Assembly (NCBI GenBank): GCA_002400445.1
Contig: DGQO01000240.1
Coordinates: 10,408-20,870 of the forward strand
Direction of reading: 5' to 3'
Source: Chitinophagaceae bacterium UBA4412
GTDB lineage: Bacteria > Bacteroidota > Bacteroidia > Chitinophagales > Chitinophagaceae
DNA: 10,463 bases
The notes under the pieces were generated by a model. It did not search any database. It saw only the letters and a program-made list of their open reading frames with translations, and was not told where the DNA came from. The first letter of the stretch is position 1. Every line of letters starts with the position of its first letter. The translations under genes and the position numbers were made by a program. Below are positions 6,827 through 10,463 of this stretch, one piece after another.

Positions 6827-7579
6827 GTGCGTATAGCTCTACTTTTTCTAATATTTTTCTGTGCTGTAAGTATAAGCTTTTCTCAAAAGCTTATAAAAGG
6901 CACCGTAATGGACAAGAGCAAAAAAAATGTAGTGGAAAATGTGATGGTTTTAAGCACAGGCGGCACAAGCACTGCCACAGATTCTTTAGGGAGATACCAG
7001 ATTATTATTGGGCCCAAAGACTCCCTTCGGTTTGAATACCTTAACAAGCCTACACAATATTTTACGTTAAAAGACATGGCTGATCCGGAACAGTTTGATG
7101 TTTCGATTCATGTAACTGTACCAAGTAAGTATTCGGTGCTAAGAGAGGTAATTGTTTACAGTAAATCTTACAAACAGGACTCTATTGAAAACCGGGAAAC
7201 TTATGCCGATGTATTTGACTATCAAAAGCCAGGTTTTGCTACGAATATTGGTCCGGGGGGTACGGTAGGGGCAGACGTCAATGAGTTAATCAACATTTTT
7301 CGATTCAGAAGAAATAAAAATTTAAAGTCCTTTCGGCAAAGGCTGGAAGTGCAGGAACAGGAGCGCTATATCAATTATCGTTTTAACCAGATAACCGTTG
7401 GCCGAATTACGGGTTTGAGTGGCTCAGCATTAGATACTTTCATCGTATGGTATCGGCCCACCTATGATTTTGTAGCGGGCAGCAGCGAAATTCTTTTTAC
7501 GCAATATGTGCTGGAAGCTTCTTACCAGTATCGAAAGATTATGCCCTTTAGCAGTACGGCCCTCAAGCCGGAAGAATAG
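6827..7579 (+). CDS. Secreted CarboxypepD_reg-like protein of unknown role
   Basis: This 250-residue protein begins at a GTG. No in-frame ATG exists before residue 28, which would remove the signal peptide, so the GTG is preferred. Residues 1-19 form a signal peptide with probable cleavage before Q20. No lipobox cysteine is seen, so a soluble periplasmic or outer-membrane-associated protein is expected. Residues of about 21-98 match the CarboxypepD_reg-like beta-sandwich: G-T-V-M-D near the start, then N-V-M-V-L-S-T-G-G-T-S-T-A-T-D-S-L-G-R-Y. In Bacteroidota this domain often precedes TonB-dependent receptors, but no receptor barrel follows here. The remainder (about 105-240) is a charged region with R-R-N-K-N-L-K (161-167) and a Gln/Glu/Arg-rich helix-like stretch (170-182). 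It resembles a recurrent but uncharacterised Bacteroidota family. The gene follows purN by 52 bases and may share its transcript. It ends 22 bases from the convergent E1 gene, and I see no terminator hairpin between them. Confidence 0.82.
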   Translation: MRIALLFLIFFCAVSISFSQKLIKGTVMDKSKKNVVENVMVLSTGGTSTATDSLGRYQIIIGPKDSLRFEYLNKPTQYFTLKDMADPEQFDVSIHVTVPSKYSVLREVIVYSKSYKQDSIENRETYADVFDYQKPGFATNIGPGGTVGADVNELINIFRFRRNKNLKSFRQRLEVQEQERYINYRFNQITVGRITGLSGSALDTFIVWYRPTYDFVAGSSEILFTQYVLEASYQYRKIMPFSSTALKPEE

Positions 7580-7601
7580 CAGGCTATGAAAGGCTCTACC
7601 A

Positions 7602-9611
7602 TTAGTATTCCAACAATTTTAAAATGGCTTTCTGTAACCTGGCCGTAGGTAAAAAGTTTTGCTCAAGCGCCGGATTAAAAGGGACCGGTGTATCTAAAGA
7701 AGCACAGCGCATTACGGGTGCATCCAGCAAGTGAAAACAATTTTCTCCGATCCAGGCGGCAATCTCTCCGCCGATGCCACAGGTAAGTGTGGCTTCATGC
7801 AAGACCAAAACCCTGCCAGTGCGCTGCACCGTGGCCCGTATGGCCGCATAATCCAGCGGTAACAAAGTACGCAGGTCAATAATATCAAAAGAAGTCTCGG
7901 GATGTGTGGTAGCATAATTTACCGCCCATTGTACACCTGCACCATAAGTAATAATAGAAAGTTCATCTCCTTCCATTACCTGCCGGGCTTTGCCAATCTC
8001 TATTTCATAATAGGCATCCGGCACCTCTCCCTGCACGGAACGGTACAATGCTTTGTGTTCAAAGTAAAGCACAGGATTGGGATCATTAATAGCAGCAATA
8101 AGTAATCCTTTTGCATCCTGCGGCGTAGATGGATATACAATCTTGAGCCCGGGCACATGGCTAAACCAGGCTTCGGTACTTTGGCTGTGAAAAGGCCCTG
8201 CACCTACGCCTGCACCGGTAGGCATACGCACTACTACATCTGCATTCTGGCCCCAGCGATAGTGCAACTTGGCAAGATTATTTACAATTTGATTAAAACC
8301 AACAGTTACAAAATCGGAAAACTGCATTTCTACCATCGACTTAAATCCCTGCAGGCTCAGGCCCAGCGCAGTACCGAGGATTGCACTTTCGCAAAGAGGT
8401 GTGTTGCGCACCCTTTCTGCACTAAACGCTGCAAGCAAACCCTCCGTTACTTTAAAAGCACCACCATAAGTTGCAATATCCTGGCCCATAAGTACCAGGT
8501 TAGCGTGTTTTTGCATGCTTTGTACAAGACCATCCTTTATCGCTTCTATAAATTTTTTCTGTGTTTTATTTGATCGTGCAATGGAGTCATCCACCTGGGG
8601 AGATTCTGCCAGTAGTTCTGGCCGGGGGTTGTAGGGGCTGTACACATCCCTGAGTTCTGCCAGAGTATCTATATAAATGCTGCCGCTGCCCATTGCGGTG
8701 TGCAATTCTTCATCAATGTATTTTTTTATTTCCTGCCTAATGGCTGTAACTTCTTCCAATTGTATGATGTCATTTTGAAGCAGCCAGGTTTGAAAATTCT
8801 GTACGGGATCTTGTTTCTGCCATTTTTCAAATAACTCCGGGGGTACATATTTTACGCCACTGGCCTCTTCGTGGCCTCGCATCCGGAAGGTCATACACTC
8901 TACGAGATAAGGTTTTTGATGGTCTATACAATAGTTTCGCACCCCTTTTATCGTATCATATACTTCAAGAATATTATTTCCATCTATTTTCACTCCGCCC
9001 ATGCCGTACCCTTTGGCTTTATCTACGAGACTTTCACACCGGTATTGTTCGCTCACCGGCGTGCTTAGCCCATAACCATTGTTTTCTACCACAAAAATTA
9101 CAGGCAAATCCCACACTGCTGCTACATTTAATGCCTCGTGAAAATCGCCTTCACTCGTGCCTCCATCACCTGTAAATGCAACGCTTACTTTTTGTGTTTT
9201 AGCAAGTTTGTAGGCAAGAGCTACGCCATCTGCAATGGCTAACTGGGGGCCTAAATGAGAGATCATTCCGCAGATATGGTGCTCCCGGCTACCAAAGTGG
9301 AAACTGCGTTCCCTCCCTTTGCTGTACCCTTCGCTATTGCCCTGCCATTGCATAAATAATTTATGCAGCGGCATTTTCCGGCCGGTAAAAACACCAAGAT
9401 TGCGGTGCAGTGGCATGATCCACTCGTCCTGCTCAAGCGCAGCAGTAACGCCCACGGAGATGGCTTCCTGCCCAATGCCGCTAAACCATTTGCTGATTTT
9501 TCCCTGGCGGAGCAATAGCAACATCTTCTCCTCAATCATACGGGGGAGAAGAATGGCTTTATATAAATCTTTAAGCTGGCTGGCAGACAAACCTTGCGGA
9601 TGAAAATGCAT
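7602..9611 (-). CDS. Fused 2-oxoacid dehydrogenase E1 alpha/beta (2-oxoisovalerate type)
   Basis: This 669-residue protein joins both subunits of a thiamine-diphosphate E1. It decarboxylates a 2-oxoacid, probably branched-chain, and acylates the lipoyl group of an E2 partner; E2 and E3 are not in the window. The alpha part (about 1-325) has the ThDP/Mg motif beginning G-D-G (148-150) and ending E-N-N (176-178), the M-P-L-H-R-N motif (66-71), I-S-H-L-G-P (117-122), and R-M-R-G-H-E-E-A-S (243-251) at the phosphorylation-loop position of the mitochondrial enzyme. A linker rich in Pro, Glu and Asp (about 326-348) leads to the beta part (about 350-669), with M-G-Q-D-I-A (375-380), catalytic glutamate E408 in L-C-E-S-A, and H-S-Q-S-T-E-A-W-F (475-483). 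Two single-subunit genes would total a similar length, so nothing is missing. Residues such as H-E-E-A-S favour the 2-oxoisovalerate type over pyruvate dehydrogenase, but substrate cannot be fixed from sequence. The start ATG has an SD-like AAGGTGG ten bases upstream. Confidence 0.93.
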   Translation of the reverse strand: MHFHPQGLSASQLKDLYKAILLPRMIEEKMLLLLRQGKISKWFSGIGQEAISVGVTAALEQDEWIMPLHRNLGVFTGRKMPLHKLFMQWQGNSEGYSKGRERSFHFGSREHHICGMISHLGPQLAIADGVALAYKLAKTQKVSVAFTGDGGTSEGDFHEALNVAAVWDLPVIFVVENNGYGLSTPVSEQYRCESLVDKAKGYGMGGVKIDGNNILEVYDTIKGVRNYCIDHQKPYLVECMTFRMRGHEEASGVKYVPPELFEKWQKQDPVQNFQTWLLQNDIIQLEEVTAIRQEIKKYIDEELHTAMGSGSIYIDTLAELRDVYSPYNPRPELLAESPQVDDSIARSNKTQKKFIEAIKDGLVQSMQKHANLVLMGQDIATYGGAFKVTEGLLAAFSAERVRNTPLCESAILGTALGLSLQGFKSMVEMQFSDFVTVGFNQIVNNLAKLHYRWGQNADVVVRMPTGAGVGAGPFHSQSTEAWFSHVPGLKIVYPSTPQDAKGLLIAAINDPNPVLYFEHKALYRSVQGEVPDAYYEIEIGKARQVMEGDELSIITYGAGVQWAVNYATTHPETSFDIIDLRTLLPLDYAAIRATVQRTGRVLVLHEATLTCGIGGEIAAWIGENCFHLLDAPVMRCASLDTPVPFNPALEQNFLPTARLQKAILKLLEY

Positions 9612-9621
9612 ACTGCAATTT

Positions 9622-9628
9622 CCACCTT
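9622..9628 (-). promoter_or_regulatory. Shine-Dalgarno-like site for the E1 gene
   Basis: AAGGTGG on the minus strand lies 10 bases before the ATG at 9611 and differs from AAGGAGG at one base. It supports this start. Such sites are uncommon upstream of Bacteroidota genes, where leaders are usually A-rich without SD, and I see none at the other starts here. The match could be chance. Confidence 0.35.
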
Positions 9629-9639
9629 AAAAGGCAAAG

Positions 9640-9654
9640 AAACAATGATTGTTT
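9640..9654. promoter_or_regulatory. 15-bp palindrome upstream of the E1 gene (possible operator)
   Basis: AAACAAT (9640-9646) and ATTGTTT (9648-9654) are perfect inverted copies around a single G. The site lies 28 bases before the E1 start, in the 62-base gap after the PF04020 membrane protein gene. An odd-centred dyad of this size suits a dimeric regulator. The high A/T content makes chance occurrence more likely than its length suggests, and no regulator gene is nearby. Confidence 0.3.
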
Positions 9655-9673
9655 TTTGAAAGAACCCAGTTCG

Positions 9674-10021
9674 TTATTTGCCTTTTTGTTCAAATAAACT
9701 ATTGGCAAATGAAGAGATGAAGGAGAGCAACAAACTAAACAATAATGCCCACCAAAATCCATCAACCCGCAAGCCATCCATGGCTTTATCAGCCAATAAA
9801 ATAATAATGGCATTGATTACAAAAAGAAACAGGCCAAGCGTAACAATGGTAACGGGCAAGGTGAAAAGAATGAGCAGGGGTTTTACAAACACATTCAGTA
9901 GGGCAAGAACTAATGCAAACAGCAAAGCATCTTTAAAATCAGGAATGTGCACACCAGATAATACTGTTGAAAGCCCGTATGCCACAAGGGCTGTAATTAC
10001 AAGACGTATGAGAAAGTTCAT
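9674..10021 (-). CDS. Four-helix membrane protein of the PF04020 (phage holin superfamily IV-like) family
   Basis: This 115-residue protein is almost all membrane helices: about 3-22, 30-50, 54-76 and 88-107. The family signature is clear in N-V-F-V-K-P-L-L (43-50), followed by L-P-V-T-I-V-T-L-G-L-F-L-F-V-I-N-A (54-70) and a G-F-W-W-A-L-L-F (87-94) segment opening the last helix. The length is normal for the family. Despite the holin name, members are widespread on bacterial chromosomes away from prophages, and nothing phage-like is present here. The biochemical role is unknown. It lies 27 bases after the M16 protease gene and 62 bases before the E1 gene on the same strand, so it could be co-transcribed with either. 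The start is the ATG that begins the first helix. Confidence 0.88.
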   Translation of the reverse strand: MNFLIRLVITALVAYGLSTVLSGVHIPDFKDALLFALVLALLNVFVKPLLILFTLPVTIVTLGLFLFVINAIIILLADKAMDGLRVDGFWWALLFSLLLSFISSFANSLFEQKGK

Positions 10022-10048
10022 AACAATAAGTTTAAAAGTTAACGGCAG

Positions 10049-10463
10049 CTAGTAGACTACCAGTTCATAAAATTTTTCAGGATGAAGGTAGCGATCTGCC
10101 AGCTTCATAATTTCCTCCTGGTTTATTTGCCTGATGGCATTCACGCTATCATAAAAATAGCTTTCATCCAGTTTATTCAGGATAATATTCTTCCACTTAG
10201 ACATGATTTGAAAAGGTCCATCCAGGTCTGCCAGGATTCCTCCCATCATAAAATTTTGTACGAGTAAGAGTTCTTCGGCATCTACCGGTTCATCTCTTAG
10301 CAACTGCATTTCCTTGTACACTTCGTCGATGGTGGCTTCGCACACATCTTTTCCTGCCTCTGTACTTATCATCCAGGCGCTCTCCTGTATATGATTCTGC
10401 AGATAGCTGTGAATGCCGTAGGTATAGCCTTTTTCTTCCCTGATATTGCTCATTAATCTGCTG
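10049..10463 (-). CDS. M16 family zinc peptidase, C-terminal end (5' part outside window)
   Basis: The last 137 residues of an M16 (insulinase/pitrilysin/processing-peptidase-like) protein are visible. The frame is open to the window edge. The first visible residues, S-R-L-M-S-N-I-R-E-E-K-G-Y-T-Y-G, are the hallmark of the inactive C-terminal M16 domain, which helps bind peptide substrate through the R and Y of the R-E-x-x-x-x-x-Y motif. The zinc-binding H-x-x-E-H of the N-terminal domain, if present, would lie several hundred codons upstream, so activity cannot be judged. The tail ends E-L-V-V-Y and TAG. The ATG at 10453 lies inside this motif and is not the real start. The following gene, encoding a PF04020 protein, begins 27 bases downstream. 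In Bacteroidota, M16 proteins are often periplasmic and often encoded in pairs; location here cannot be determined. Confidence 0.9.
   Translation of the reverse strand, partial: SRLMSNIREEKGYTYGIHSYLQNHIQESAWMISTEAGKDVCEATIDEVYKEMQLLRDEPVDAEELLLVQNFMMGGILADLDGPFQIMSKWKNIILNKLDESYFYDSVNAIRQINQEEIMKLADRYLHPEKFYELVVY

Noticed and set aside
8157..8573. A 138-codon plus-strand open frame opposite the E1 gene.
   Set aside because: It is antisense to the conserved E1 beta part and has no coherent hydrophobic pattern or motif.
9674..10021. Possible prophage or lysis module suggested by the holin-type family name.
   Set aside because: PF04020 proteins are common chromosomal membrane proteins; no endolysin, integrase, tail or capsid gene is present and the neighbours are metabolic and proteolytic genes.

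Overview
The window reads as chromosomal housekeeping DNA from a member of the Bacteroidota. The evidence is an actA-actB pair of alternative complex III with the Bacteroidota-type extended Tat leader, a FAS1 lipoprotein whose mature end is C-K-D-D-E (a Bacteroidota surface-export signal), a CarboxypepD_reg-like secreted protein, a fused E1 alpha/beta 2-oxoacid dehydrogenase, and promoters and starts that mostly lack Shine-Dalgarno sequences. A Chitinophagaceae-like (Chitinophagales) source is my best guess from protein style. It is an inference and was not tested by alignment. I see no mobile element, CRISPR array, tRNA, rRNA or phage module.

Layout. Positions 1-4127 (minus strand) carry actA followed by the 5' 920 codons of actB. 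Reading leaves the window inside the iron-sulfur domain of actB, and actC-F would be expected beyond position 1. Positions 4128-4510 are a gene-free leader with a candidate promoter for actA. A clean bidirectional terminator at 4511-4553 separates this from a two-domain fasciclin (FAS1) lipoprotein at 4576-5577 (minus). A 306-base divergent intergenic region follows. On the plus strand, 5884-6774 encodes a DUF6787-like two-helix membrane domain fused in frame to a complete-looking phosphoribosylglycinamide formyltransferase (PurN). After 52 bases comes a secreted CarboxypepD_reg-like protein at 6827-7579 with a GTG start. This pair converges, with only 22 bases between stops, on a minus-strand run: the C-terminal end of an M16 zinc protease (10049-10463), a four-helix PF04020 membrane protein (9674-10021) and the fused E1 alpha/beta branched-chain 2-oxoacid dehydrogenase (7602-9611).

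How the genes work together. ActA and ActB are the haem-rich and iron-sulfur parts of a quinol-oxidising respiratory complex that passes electrons to cytochrome c or a terminal oxidase. The E1 enzyme feeds acyl-CoA and NADH into central metabolism. PurN carries out a one-carbon step of purine synthesis. The others are envelope proteins with no firm link to these pathways. The region looks like ordinary core genome. The observations most worth a second look are the membrane-anchored PurN fusion, a Ca-binding-like loop inside the multihaem ActA, and two compact dyad symmetries upstream of purN and of the E1 gene. I did not find a convincing new multi-gene system.
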